Below, piece after piece: positions 1-6,964 of a stretch of 10,533 nt of DNA. The translations under genes and the position numbers were made by a program. Origin of the DNA: an uncultured Clostridiaceae bacterium (lineage in GTDB: Bacteria; Bacillota; Clostridia; Lachnospirales; Lachnospiraceae); NCBI GenBank assembly GCA_947175805.1, contig CAMWOF010000055.1, forward strand, positions 1-10,533, in the 5' to 3' direction. Positions within the stretch are counted from its first letter, which is position 1. Each line of letters starts with the position of its first letter. Under the pieces are notes generated by a model. The model made no database searches. It saw only the letters and a list, made by a program, of their open reading frames with translations, and was not told the origin of the DNA.

Positions 1-42
1 CTATAAAACATACTAATTCTATAGGAATTATAGGAGGACAAA
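1..42 (+). promoter_or_regulatory. 5' leader of the LysR operon with a small dyad and strong RBS
   Basis: A TATAAA box lies at 2-7, but any -35 partner is outside the window. An AATTC-N5-GAATT inverted repeat lies at 15-29, and an AGGAGG ribosome binding site at 32-37 sits 5 nt before the ATG at 43. The dyad could be an operator, possibly for autoregulation by the LysR protein. It is short and AT-rich, so chance is a real alternative. Confidence 0.3.
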
Positions 43-954
43 ATGACATTAGTTCAGTTAAAATATGCAATTACGGTATCAGGACAGAATTCATTGAATG
101 ATGCTGCAAAGGTACTTTTTATATCCCAGCCCAGCCTTTCCTCCGCAATCCGTTCATTGGAAAAGGAGATAGGGTTTGACATATTTATACGGTCTAAAAA
201 TGGGATTACCCTGACAACGAGAGGTGCGGAATTTATCGGGTATGCAAAATCAGTGATGGAGCAGTATGAATTACTGGATGCAAAATATATTTCACAGACA
301 GAGGTGAAAAAGACTTTCGGTGTATCTATGCAGCACTATACATTTGCGGTAAATGCATTTGTGGAACTTGTGAAGCAGTATGGAATGGATGAATATGAGT
401 TTGAGGTGCATGAGACGAAAACGCATGAAGTCATTGAGAATGTCAAGAATCGTAAAAGTGAAATCGGCATCTTATATCTGAATGATTTTAACAAAAATGT
501 ATTAAATAAGTTGTTTGCGGAGTACAATCTACAGTTTCAGCCATTGCTGGAATGTGGTGTATATGTATATATGTGGAAAGGACATCCACTGGCAGAAAGG
601 AAAGAAATAGCATTAGAGGAATTGGATGAGTACCCGTGTCTTAGTTTTGCACAGGGTGAGCATAATTCCTTCTACTTTGCAGAAGAGGTTTTAAGTACTT
701 ATCAGTATAAAAGGTCCATCCGTGCCAATGACAGGGCAACATTGTTAAATCTTATGGTTGGGCTGAACGGATTTACTTTATGCTCTGGTATCATATGTGA
801 AGATTTGAATGGAAAGGATTATTGTGCCGTAAAACTGAAATCAGATGAAGGGATGACAATTGGATATATATCAAGGAAAGATGCACCAATCAGTGCGATA
901 GGACAGAAATATTTGGAGGAAATAGCAAAATACGAGAATAAATCTTTAGGTTAA
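43..954 (+). CDS. LysR-type transcriptional regulator
   Basis: This 303-residue protein has the normal length for the LysR family. The N-terminal winged helix-turn-helix is clear: residues about 18-50 carry the family pattern A-A-x-x-L-x-x-S-Q-P-S-L-S-x-A-I-x-x-L-E (A21, A22, L25, S28, Q29, P30, S31). A linker helix follows to about residue 75, and residues about 90-300 are the expected effector-binding domain. It is the first gene of a co-directional run: only 15 bp separate its stop from the PLP enzyme at 970, which has its own AGGAGG site. Family knowledge says such proteins are cytoplasmic DNA-binding activators or repressors with a small-molecule co-inducer. The context suggests control of cysteine/methionine genes, perhaps sensing O-acetylserine or a related metabolite. 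That ligand is inference. LysR genes are often divergent from their targets, whereas this one is co-transcribed with its likely targets. Confidence 0.92.
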   Translation: MTLVQLKYAITVSGQNSLNDAAKVLFISQPSLSSAIRSLEKEIGFDIFIRSKNGITLTTRGAEFIGYAKSVMEQYELLDAKYISQTEVKKTFGVSMQHYTFAVNAFVELVKQYGMDEYEFEVHETKTHEVIENVKNRKSEIGILYLNDFNKNVLNKLFAEYNLQFQPLLECGVYVYMWKGHPLAERKEIALEELDEYPCLSFAQGEHNSFYFAEEVLSTYQYKRSIRANDRATLLNLMVGLNGFTLCSGIICEDLNGKDYCAVKLKSDEGMTIGYISRKDAPISAIGQKYLEEIAKYENKSLG

Positions 955-969
955 TCAGGAGGAAATATT

Positions 970-2136
970 ATGGCGAGAGAAATTGAAACAAAATGCCTGC
1001 ATTTAGAAGAGGAAGAAGGATGCAGTAATAATTATGGGGCAGTCAGTTATCCTATTTACCAGACAGCAACCTATGCACATTTAGGTGTGGGGAAAAGCAC
1101 AGGCTATGATTACAGCAGGCTGCAGAACCCTACAAGGGAGCATTTGGAAAAGGTGGTGGCAACGCTGGAAAATGGATTAGATGCATTGGCATTTTCAACA
1201 GGGATGGCAGCAATTGCTTTGATGATGGAGTTGTTTCATCCGGGGGACCATTTGATTGTGGATGCAGACCTGTATGGGGGCAGTATAAGGTTTTTTCATA
1301 ATGTATCAGAAAAAAACGGAATTACATTCTCAAGTATTGATTGTTATAAAGAAGATATTGAGAGTTATATTAGTGAAAATACAAAGGCGATTTACATTGA
1401 GACTCCCACTAATCCCATGATGAATGTGACCGATATAGAGGCGCTTGGGGAAATAGCAAAAAAGCATAATTTGCTTTTGATTGTTGACAATACTTTCCTT
1501 TCCCCATATTTTCAGAATCCATTAGATTTGGGTGCAGATATTGTTGTACATAGTGGGACGAAATATCTTGGCGGACATAATGATACGCTGGCTGGTTTTT
1601 TGATTACAAACAGGGAAGACATCAGTGAGAAGTTTCGTTTTTTAATCAAGACGACAGGAGCGGGGCTTGCGCCGTTTGACAGCTGGCTTATTCTCCGTGG
1701 AATCAAGACACTTGGCATCCGTATGGAAAAGTCACAGCAAAATGCGATAACGATTGCTAATTGGTTAAAGGAACAAAATGCAGTGACGAAAGTTATCTAT
1801 CCTGGGCTTCCCACGCATCCGGGATATGAAATCATGAAAAAGCAGGCAAGGGGATTTGGGGCGATGCTCACATTCCAGCTTGAAAGCAGAGAATTTGCAT
1901 TGGCGGTTTTAGAGAAAGTCCGTATGATTAAGTTTGCGGAAAGCCTTGGAGGTGTAGAAACGCTGATAACGTATCCAACAACACAGACGCATGCAGATGT
2001 GCCAAAAGAAATCCGGGAAAGGAATGGGATTACAGAAAGCACGCTCAGACTTTCTGTTGGAATTGAGAATGTAAAAGATTTGTTGGATGAACTTGATAAT
2101 GTTTTTCGTGAGATAGAAGGTGAATTGCATGGCTGA
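970..2136 (+). CDS. Cys/Met metabolism PLP-dependent enzyme (cystathionine gamma-synthase / gamma-lyase type)
   Basis: The 388-residue protein belongs to the fold-type I Cys/Met metabolism family (MetB, MetC, MccB, MetY, MegL). Y48-S49-R50 and the N53-P54-T55 motif supply PLP-phosphate contacts from the neighbouring subunit. Y102 in L-Y-G-G stacks on the cofactor, and K198 in H-S-G-T-K-Y-L-G-G-H is the Schiff-base lysine. The length matches cystathionine gamma-synthase or gamma-lyase better than the longer O-acetylhomoserine sulfhydrylases (about 430). The exact reaction cannot be set from sequence alone. Forward transsulfuration (homoserine ester plus cysteine to cystathionine) and reverse gamma-elimination are both possible. 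The start has an AGGAGG site 7 nt upstream. Its 3' end overlaps the next gene by 8 bp, so translation is probably coupled with the MalY/PatB-type lyase, a pairing that would make and cleave cystathionine. Confidence 0.9.
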   Translation: MAREIETKCLHLEEEEGCSNNYGAVSYPIYQTATYAHLGVGKSTGYDYSRLQNPTREHLEKVVATLENGLDALAFSTGMAAIALMMELFHPGDHLIVDADLYGGSIRFFHNVSEKNGITFSSIDCYKEDIESYISENTKAIYIETPTNPMMNVTDIEALGEIAKKHNLLLIVDNTFLSPYFQNPLDLGADIVVHSGTKYLGGHNDTLAGFLITNREDISEKFRFLIKTTGAGLAPFDSWLILRGIKTLGIRMEKSQQNAITIANWLKEQNAVTKVIYPGLPTHPGYEIMKKQARGFGAMLTFQLESREFALAVLEKVRMIKFAESLGGVETLITYPTTQTHADVPKEIRERNGITESTLRLSVGIENVKDLLDELDNVFREIEGELHG

Positions 2137-3310
2137 AAGAAATCTTGATTTTGACAGAAGAATTAATAGAAAGGGTACAAGATGCCTGAAATATGATTTT
2201 GCAAAAAGGCGTGGAATGCCGGAGGATGTGCTGCCACTGTGGGTAGCGGATATGGACTTTGAGACATCATCTTATATCGAGGATGCCCTGATAGAGCGGG
2301 CAAGACATGGAATCTTTGGATATAGTGAAGTTCAGACACCATATTTTGAGATTATAAGGGACTGGATGAAGAGGCATCATGACTGGAATGTACAGGAAAA
2401 ATGGCTGGTGAAAACACCGGGTGTTGTATTTGCACTGGCCATGGCAGTAAAGGCATATACAAAACCGGGCGATGGTGTGCTGATTCAATTACCTGTATAT
2501 TACCCATTTTCGGAAGTAATAGAAGACAATGGGAGAAAAGTGGTAAGCAACACATTATATCTGGGGGAGGACAATCGTTACCATATAGATTTTGATGATT
2601 TTGAAAAAAAGATTATCGAGGAACAGATTAAGCTGTTTTTCTTGTGCAGCCCGCACAATCCGGTGGGAAGAGTCTGGACAAGGGAAGAACTGACAAGGCT
2701 GGGCGATATCTGTGTGAAGCACCATGTCATTGTGGTCAGTGATGAAATTCATCAGGATTTTGTGTTTCAGGGAAAGCATCAGGTTTTCGCAAATTTGAAA
2801 AAGGAATATGAGGATATCAGCATTATCTGTACCTCGCCAAGTAAGACCTTTAACCTTGCCAGTATGATGATGTCAAATATTTTTATCCCAAACCGTGATT
2901 TAAATCATAAGTTCCGTAAGGAACTTGATGCGGCAGGTACGAGCCAGCTCGGTGTCATGGGACTTGTCGCATGTGAAGCCGCATACAGTAAGGGGGAGGA
3001 GTGGTATCAGGCAATGCTTTCCTATGTGACAGATAATATAGAATTTACCAAAAGGTATGTGGAAGAAAAACTGCATGGTGTACGCATGGTAGAACACGAG
3101 GGAACTTACCTTGTGTGGCTTGATTTCAGGGAAACAGGGCTTGATGCGGATGATTTGGAATATCTTATAATACATAAAGCAAAGCTGTGGCTCGACAGCG
3201 GAAAAATATTTGGAGAGAGCGGAAGGGGATTTCAGAGAATCAATGTCGCCTGCCCACGGAGTGTGCTGTCGGAAGCATTGGAAAGAATCAGAAAAGAAAT
3301 ACACGAATAG
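2129..3310 (+). CDS. MalY/PatB-type PLP C-S lyase (probable cystathionine beta-lyase)
   Basis: This 393-residue protein is a fold-type I aminotransferase-family member of the MalY/PatB group. Near the N-terminus it has the subgroup signature of a D/Y-D-F segment followed by L-P-L-W-V-A-D-M-D-F. C-S-P-H-N-P-V-G-R is the substrate/PLP loop, S-D-E-I-H-Q-D holds the pyridine-nitrogen Asp, and S-P-S-K-T-F-N carries the Schiff-base K239. Family members cleave cystathionine, cysteine or cysteine S-conjugates to a thiol or sulfide plus pyruvate and ammonia. The ATG at 2129 is preferred over an in-frame GTG at 2120, because AGAAGG at 2115-2120 is well placed for it. The 8-bp overlap with the upstream PLP gene implies coupled translation. 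The real substrate may be a cysteine S-conjugate rather than cystathionine. Confidence 0.88.
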   Translation: MAERNLDFDRRINRKGTRCLKYDFAKRRGMPEDVLPLWVADMDFETSSYIEDALIERARHGIFGYSEVQTPYFEIIRDWMKRHHDWNVQEKWLVKTPGVVFALAMAVKAYTKPGDGVLIQLPVYYPFSEVIEDNGRKVVSNTLYLGEDNRYHIDFDDFEKKIIEEQIKLFFLCSPHNPVGRVWTREELTRLGDICVKHHVIVVSDEIHQDFVFQGKHQVFANLKKEYEDISIICTSPSKTFNLASMMMSNIFIPNRDLNHKFRKELDAAGTSQLGVMGLVACEAAYSKGEEWYQAMLSYVTDNIEFTKRYVEEKLHGVRMVEHEGTYLVWLDFRETGLDADDLEYLIIHKAKLWLDSGKIFGESGRGFQRINVACPRSVLSEALERIRKEIHE

Positions 3311-3325
3311 AGAGGCAGATATGCA

Positions 3326-4594
3326 ATGTTACATATAGAAAATCATGATGTTAAAAAAAGTATTTTAGAAGGAAATTTTGGACTGGAGAAGGAAAGCTTA
3401 AGGATAAAAAAAGACGGGACGTTATCCCATTCGCCCCATCCATTTATGGATGATACGCACATTGTAAAGGATTTCTGTGAAAATCAAACGGAGATTAACA
3501 CATCGGTGCATACTAGTGTGAAAGAAGCAATTGAAGAGCTGGAGTTTCACAACAGGCGTATTTATGAAAGCTTAGAAAGCCTGCCGGAAAGAGAATACCT
3601 GTGGCCGTTTTCCAATCCTCCTTACATTGAGAATGAAAGTGACATACCGGTTGCGGTTTTCGGAGGCATTGAGGTATCAAAAACAGCATACAGGGAATAT
3701 TTGTCTGCAAAATATGGGCGGTATAAAATGACATTTTCCGGCATCCATGTAAATTATTCCTTTTCTGAGAAACTGCTGGAAGCTGATTTCAAATATCAAA
3801 AGGAGCCGGATTATCAAGAATACAAAAACAGGTTTTATCTGGAACTTGCACAGAGAATGGCTGCATATGGCTGGCTGCTTGTGGCTGTGACTGCGGCAAG
3901 TCCGCTTCTGGACAGCTCATTTGTAGAGAAAGGGATTTACAATCAGGATGTGTTTACGGGAATGGCATCCGTTAGATGCGGCGAAATGGGATATTGGAAC
4001 GAGTTTGCGCCTATTCTGGATTATCATAATATTTCCGCATATACAGACAGTATACGAAAATATGTGGATATGGGATTATTAAAGGCTGCTTCTGAACTAT
4101 ATTATCCAATACGGTTAAAGCCGGCAGGAGAAAACAACTTAGAGTCGTTGTGCCGAAATGGCGTCAATCATATAGAACTGCGAATGTTTGATTTAAATCC
4201 CCTTGTAAGCGCGGGTGTGGAGGAAAAGGATATTATCTTTGCACAGCTTTTAATGGTCTGGCTTGCTGCAACTCCGAGTCAGCCATTTAGCGAAAAGGAC
4301 CAGATTCAGGCAGTGCAGAATTTTAAGAATGCCGCCCGGTACGATTTAAAGACAGTCAATATATTGACACCAGATGGAGAAATATATTCTGTAGCCCATG
4401 CGGCCTTAAAAGTAATTGATATGATGAAAGAGTTCTACGGTGAACTTTCGTTAGATGTAGATGAAATCTTACAGTTTGAATATGAAAAATTTATAGATGC
4501 AGATAACAGGTATGCATGGAAAATCAGAAAACAGTTTGGAGATGGATATGTAAAAAAAGGGTTGGAGCTTGTAAAGGAAAGGCAGGGGAAATAA
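3326..4594 (+). CDS. gshA: Glutamate-cysteine ligase, stand-alone (GshA / GshF N-terminal type)
   Basis: The 422-residue protein matches the gamma-glutamylcysteine synthetase family shared by E. coli GshA and the N-terminal half of bifunctional GshF. F-G-L-E-K-E-S-L-R (18-26) is the ATP/Mg-binding opening motif. F-S-G-I-H-V-N-Y-S-F (137-146) is the family block equivalent to the GshA I-S-G-V-H-x-N motif, and H-I-E-L-R-M-F-D-L-N-P (282-292) is the C-terminal active-site block. It ligates the gamma-carboxyl of glutamate to an amino group, canonically that of cysteine, using ATP. The protein ends after the ligase domain. The ATP-grasp glutathione synthetase half of GshF (total about 750 residues) is absent, and no glutathione synthetase is visible nearby. 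Its stop codon abuts the ATG of the EgtC-like amidotransferase, an arrangement recalling EgtA/EgtC of ergothioneine biosynthesis. The amine acceptor could therefore be something other than free cysteine. Confidence 0.88.
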   Translation: MLHIENHDVKKSILEGNFGLEKESLRIKKDGTLSHSPHPFMDDTHIVKDFCENQTEINTSVHTSVKEAIEELEFHNRRIYESLESLPEREYLWPFSNPPYIENESDIPVAVFGGIEVSKTAYREYLSAKYGRYKMTFSGIHVNYSFSEKLLEADFKYQKEPDYQEYKNRFYLELAQRMAAYGWLLVAVTAASPLLDSSFVEKGIYNQDVFTGMASVRCGEMGYWNEFAPILDYHNISAYTDSIRKYVDMGLLKAASELYYPIRLKPAGENNLESLCRNGVNHIELRMFDLNPLVSAGVEEKDIIFAQLLMVWLAATPSQPFSEKDQIQAVQNFKNAARYDLKTVNILTPDGEIYSVAHAALKVIDMMKEFYGELSLDVDEILQFEYEKFIDADNRYAWKIRKQFGDGYVKKGLELVKERQGK

Positions 4595-5365
4595 ATGTGT
4601 GAATTGTTTGGTGTAACCTCGCAAAGTAAATTGGAACTAAATGAGCTTCTCTCAGAGTTTTTCTCACATGGCGTTGACCATCCAAACGGATGGGGAATGG
4701 CATTTTTCTATGGAAATGCGGTATCTCTGGAAAAGCAGCCGGAAGCCTCACATAAAAGTTCTTATTTGAAGCACAGGTTACAATATAAGGTTGAAACAGA
4801 TAAGATGATTGCGCATATACGGCTTGCCACGCGGGGGAGTATCAACTATGAAAATTCCCACCCCTTTGTCATGCGTGACAACAGCGACAGGACGTGGACT
4901 CTGGCACATAATGGGACGATTTTTGAATGTGATGTGCTGGATCCCTTTGTCCATAAACAGCAGGGAACTACGGATAGTGAGCGGATTCTTGCCTACATAA
5001 TCAGCCGGGTGAATTCCGAACTTGAACAGAAAGAAGAGCTGTCAGGGCAGGAGCGGTTTGAACTGATAGATGAAGTTCTTTGCGAAATTACATCGGAAAA
5101 TAAGGTAAATCTTCTTTTATTTGACGGTGAACTGATGTATGTGCATACCAATTATCAAAACAGCTTATACAGCTGCCAGAAAGGAGATGCAGTTGTAATA
5201 TCAACCAAGCCGCTTGACCACCATGTATGGGAACCTGTTCCAATGAATACGCTGACTGCCTATCAGGATGGAAAGCAGGTATACCAAGGTACAAATCATA
5301 AAAATGAATTTTTTGAAACGGAAGAAAAAATGCGGTTACTGTTTTTGGATTTTGCAAATTTATAA
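4595..5365 (+). CDS. Class II glutamine amidotransferase, EgtC/YafJ-like gamma-glutamyl hydrolase candidate
   Basis: This 256-residue Ntn-hydrolase carries its nucleophile at Cys2 (M-C-E-L-F-G), exposed after Met removal. Other landmarks are H-P-N-G-W-G-M (29-35), H-I-R-L-A-T-R-G-S (74-82) with the substrate-carboxylate Arg, N-S-H-P-F (87-91), A-H-N-G-T (104-108) with the oxyanion Asn, and a downstream T-T-D-S-E segment. There is no fused synthetase or isomerase domain, so it matches the stand-alone GATase_4/EgtC group. EgtC removes glutamate from a gamma-glutamyl sulfur compound in ergothioneine biosynthesis. The gene starts immediately after the ligase stop codon, so the two are almost certainly translated together. 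I infer that one adds and the other removes a gamma-glutamyl group, or that this enzyme recycles gamma-glutamylcysteine. No EgtB or EgtD homologue is in the window, so ergothioneine synthesis itself is not supported. Confidence 0.85.
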   Translation: MCELFGVTSQSKLELNELLSEFFSHGVDHPNGWGMAFFYGNAVSLEKQPEASHKSSYLKHRLQYKVETDKMIAHIRLATRGSINYENSHPFVMRDNSDRTWTLAHNGTIFECDVLDPFVHKQQGTTDSERILAYIISRVNSELEQKEELSGQERFELIDEVLCEITSENKVNLLLFDGELMYVHTNYQNSLYSCQKGDAVVISTKPLDHHVWEPVPMNTLTAYQDGKQVYQGTNHKNEFFETEEKMRLLFLDFANL

Positions 5366-5373
5366 AATGGAGG

Positions 5374-5475
5374 ATGATGCAGCTTGGAGCAGAAGGTGTA
5401 TTTGTAGAATCAGGTATTTTTAATGAGAATATGTCAGGCTCATTCCAAACCATAGACAATATCTATTATGTGTAA
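5374..5475 (+). pseudogene. pdxS: Remnant of pdxS (pyridoxal 5'-phosphate synthase subunit), C-terminal fragment
   Basis: An unannotated 33-codon frame begins M-M-Q-L-G-A-E-G-V-F-V-E-S-G-I-F. This is nearly identical to the highly conserved PdxS segment M-M-Q-L-G-A-D/E-G-V-F-V-G-S-G-I-F, which lies near the phosphate-binding G-S-G loop. One loop glycine is replaced by Glu. After about 16 codons the similarity ends, and the frame stops at TAA 5473-5475. PdxS is about 290 residues, so more than 90% is missing, and this fragment cannot be an active synthase. It sits 8 bp after the amidotransferase stop and before the promoter of the next unit, as expected of a recombination scar. The PdxS match is from memory of the family, not from a search. 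Confidence 0.6.
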
Positions 5476-5510
5476 AAGGAATAATCTATCACCTTGATCA
5501 AGAAAATCTA

Positions 5511-5539
5511 TTGACAAGATAAATAGGGAAAAGTATAAT
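5511..5539 (+). promoter_or_regulatory. Consensus sigma-A promoter for the leader peptide-cysK unit
   Basis: TTGACA at 5511-5516 and TATAAT at 5534-5539 are both perfect consensus hexamers, separated by the optimal 17 bp. Transcription should start near 5546. It lies 66 nt upstream of the leader-peptide ATG and directly before a CCTA/TAGG dyad. It is the strongest promoter visible in the window. This suggests high basal initiation restrained by a repressor and/or attenuation. Confidence 0.85.
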
Positions 5540-5557
5540 GTGTAACATAGATCAAAA

Positions 5558-5583
5558 CCTATAAAACCTATTAGGTAAGTAGG
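5558..5583 (+). promoter_or_regulatory. Putative operator dyad (CCTA...ACCTA-T-TAGGT...TAGG)
   Basis: A perfect inner inverted repeat, ACCTA-T-TAGGT, lies at 5566-5576. It is flanked by outer CCTA (5558-5561) and TAGG (5580-5583), nearly symmetric about position 5571. The site begins about 12 nt after the predicted transcription start, a typical roadblock or repressor position. Rrf2-family regulators of cysteine metabolism (CymR type) act on similarly placed dyads, but assigning this site to them is inference. Confidence 0.45.
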
Positions 5584-5605
5584 AAATGAGGAAGGAGCAA
5601 TTCAT

Positions 5606-5701
5606 ATGAAAACAAATAATATGGTAGCGAATAGAAAAAATAATAATTGTTGTTGCTGTCAGACTGTATATATGAATACGGTTTACTTTTCATGTGTATG
5701 A
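5606..5701 (+). CDS. Polycysteine leader peptide (31 aa), candidate cysteine attenuator ORF
   Basis: A 31-codon ORF has a strong RBS (AGGAAGGAG at about 5589-5597) before the ATG at 5606. Residues 15-18 are four consecutive cysteines (codons TGT TGT TGC TGT at 5648-5659), and a fifth Cys is at residue 30. The start of the peptide is Asn/Lys rich. There is no signal peptide or membrane segment. The stop at 5699-5701 lies 29 nt before a Rho-independent terminator, which precedes cysK by 62 nt. This is the layout of a ribosome-mediated attenuator: stalling at Cys codons when Cys-tRNA is scarce would favour readthrough into cysteine synthase. Polycysteine upstream ORFs with this role are known in mycobacteria. 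I did not find a strong alternative antiterminator. A short complementarity exists between GCTGTCA at the Cys codons and TGACAGC in the 3' terminator arm. A functional Cys-rich metal-binding peptide is the alternative. Confidence 0.7.
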   Translation: MKTNNMVANRKNNNCCCCQTVYMNTVYFSCV

Positions 5702-5730
5702 TGCACCCGGCTTACTAAGCACAAAGCTGG

Positions 5731-5763
5731 CAGTTGTCATAAGCATATGACAGCTGTTTTTTT
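5731..5763 (+). terminator. Intrinsic terminator/attenuator between leader peptide and cysK
   Basis: Arms at 5731-5741 (CAGTTGTCATA) and 5746-5756 (TATGACAGCTG) form an 11-bp stem with one G-U pair and a 4-nt loop, followed by seven T residues (5757-5763). A second hairpin, CCGGCTT (5707-5713) with AAGCTGG (5724-5730), lies directly before it. The position inside a transcribed leader, upstream of cysK and without a new promoter after it, argues for conditional rather than final termination. Confidence 0.8.
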
Positions 5764-5825
5764 ATGAACTTGAAGGATGTTAGCGGAGCTATCAAACAAA
5801 TATTAATTTTATGGAGGTAATCATT

Positions 5826-6764
5826 ATGAGTCAAATCAAAGAAAGTGCACTGGAGTTAATCGGAAAAACCCCGATACTGAGACTGAATGGGTATGCGAAG
5901 AAAGCAGGCGTGGCAGATGCCACGATTCTTGCAAAGCTGGAATATTTCAATCCGGCGGGTTCCGTGAAGGATCGTATTGCATTGGCAATGATTGAAGATG
6001 CGGAAAAGAAAGGTCTTTTAAAAGAGGGAGCAACCATTATTGAGCCTACCAGCGGGAATACCGGAATCGGTCTTGCTGCTGTTGCAGCGGCAAAGGGATA
6101 CCGGGCAATCCTTACCCTGCCGGATACCATGAGCGTTGAGAGGAGAAATCTTTTAAAGGCATATGGTGCAGAGCTGGTGCTCACAGAAGGAGCTAAGGGA
6201 ATGAAGGGGGCTATTGCAAAAGCAGAAGAGCTTTCTAAAGAAATTGATGGAGCAGTTATATTAGGACAGTTTGTGAATCCGGCGAACCCGGCAGTGCATA
6301 AGGAGACGACGGGACCGGAGATCTGGGAGCAGACCGAGGGCAAGGTAGACATTTTTGTTGCCGGTGTAGGAACAGGTGGAACCATCACGGGTGTTGGCGA
6401 ATACTTAAAAGAAAAGAATCCGGATGTGAAAATTGTGGCAGTGGAGCCGGCGGGAAGCCCTGTTTTGTCGGAAGGAACACCGGGTGCACATAAGATTCAG
6501 GGAATAGGAGCAGGATTTGTTCCTGAAGTGCTGAACACGAATGTTTATGATGAGATTATTACTATTGAGAATGATGATGCATTTGCAGAGGGCAAGGCAT
6601 TTGCAGTAAGTGAAGGAATTCTCGTGGGGATATCTTCTGGTGCTGCGCTTAAGGCAGCAGTGATTCTTGCGAACAGACCGGAAAACAAAGAAAAGACGAT
6701 TGTAGCATTACTTCCTGACTCTGGCGACAGATATTTGTCTACTCCATTATTCAATAATAATTAA
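5826..6764 (+). CDS. cysK: Cysteine synthase A (O-acetylserine sulfhydrylase)
   Basis: The 312-residue cytoplasmic fold-type II PLP enzyme catalyses O-acetylserine plus sulfide to cysteine. K48 in N-P-A-G-S-V-K-D-R is the Schiff-base lysine, and T-S-G-N-T-G (75-80) is the substrate-carboxylate loop. G-V-G-T-G-G-T binds the PLP phosphate. The canonical K-I-Q-G-I-G-A-G-F-V-P segment and I-S-S-G-A-A near the C-terminus complete a textbook CysK. The ATG at 5826 is chosen over an in-frame ATG at 5811, because the GGAGG at 5813-5817 is correctly placed for the later start and would lie inside the longer ORF. Expression is probably governed by the promoter, dyad and polycysteine attenuator upstream. 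A second, divergent paralogue lies at 9338, so this copy is likely the housekeeping enzyme. Confidence 0.95.
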   Translation: MSQIKESALELIGKTPILRLNGYAKKAGVADATILAKLEYFNPAGSVKDRIALAMIEDAEKKGLLKEGATIIEPTSGNTGIGLAAVAAAKGYRAILTLPDTMSVERRNLLKAYGAELVLTEGAKGMKGAIAKAEELSKEIDGAVILGQFVNPANPAVHKETTGPEIWEQTEGKVDIFVAGVGTGGTITGVGEYLKEKNPDVKIVAVEPAGSPVLSEGTPGAHKIQGIGAGFVPEVLNTNVYDEIITIENDDAFAEGKAFAVSEGILVGISSGAALKAAVILANRPENKEKTIVALLPDSGDRYLSTPLFNNN

Positions 6765-6800
6765 GCAGACAGATTTTCTCCGGATTGGAGGCGGATGTGA

Positions 6801-6959
6801 ATGAAAGAAACAGAAAGTAAGCAGGTTTTGGATAGTTCGCATTTAGACACTCTTGAAGAACTGTTAAGTGATATGAAATATGGAAGCATTACACTTATTA
6901 TTCAGGATGGTAAAATTGTCCAAATAGATAAAACTGAAAAATACAGAATAAAAGACTGA
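6801..6959 (+). CDS. Small YezD-family (DUF2292) protein
   Basis: This 52-residue protein starts at the ATG at 6801 with GGAGG at 6787-6791. The core (about residues 15-46) reads as L-x-x-L-L-x-D-M-K-Y-G-S-I-T-L-I-I-Q-D-G-K-I-V-Q-I, the hallmark of the YezD/DUF2292 family. It implies a short amphipathic helix followed by a two-strand hairpin. There is no signal peptide, membrane segment or cysteine. The molecular function of the family is not known to me, though members are repeatedly seen beside sulfur-assimilation genes. It lies 36 bp after cysK and before a strong terminator, so it is the last gene of the cysK transcript. A regulatory or protein-binding role in cysteine synthesis is only inference from context. 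Confidence 0.8.
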   Translation: MKETESKQVLDSSHLDTLEELLSDMKYGSITLIIQDGKIVQIDKTEKYRIKD

Positions 6960-6964
6960 CTGGA

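Noticed and set aside
2120..2128. GTG start giving a 396-residue version of the MalY/PatB-type lyase
   Set aside because: The ATG at 2129 has AGAAGG at the right distance, and the extra three residues add nothing to family homology.
5390..5440. Terminator after the amidotransferase gene (AATGAG/CTCATT hairpin)
   Set aside because: The stem is only 6 bp with a loop of 11 nt and no T run follows, so it is not a credible intrinsic terminator.
5764..5820. 18-codon ORF between the attenuator and cysK
   Set aside because: It starts directly after the terminator T run with no ribosome binding site and shows no recognisable composition.
5811..5825. Upstream ATG giving a 317-residue CysK
   Set aside because: This stretch contains the GGAGG ribosome binding site for the ATG at 5826, where the canonical CysK N-terminus begins.
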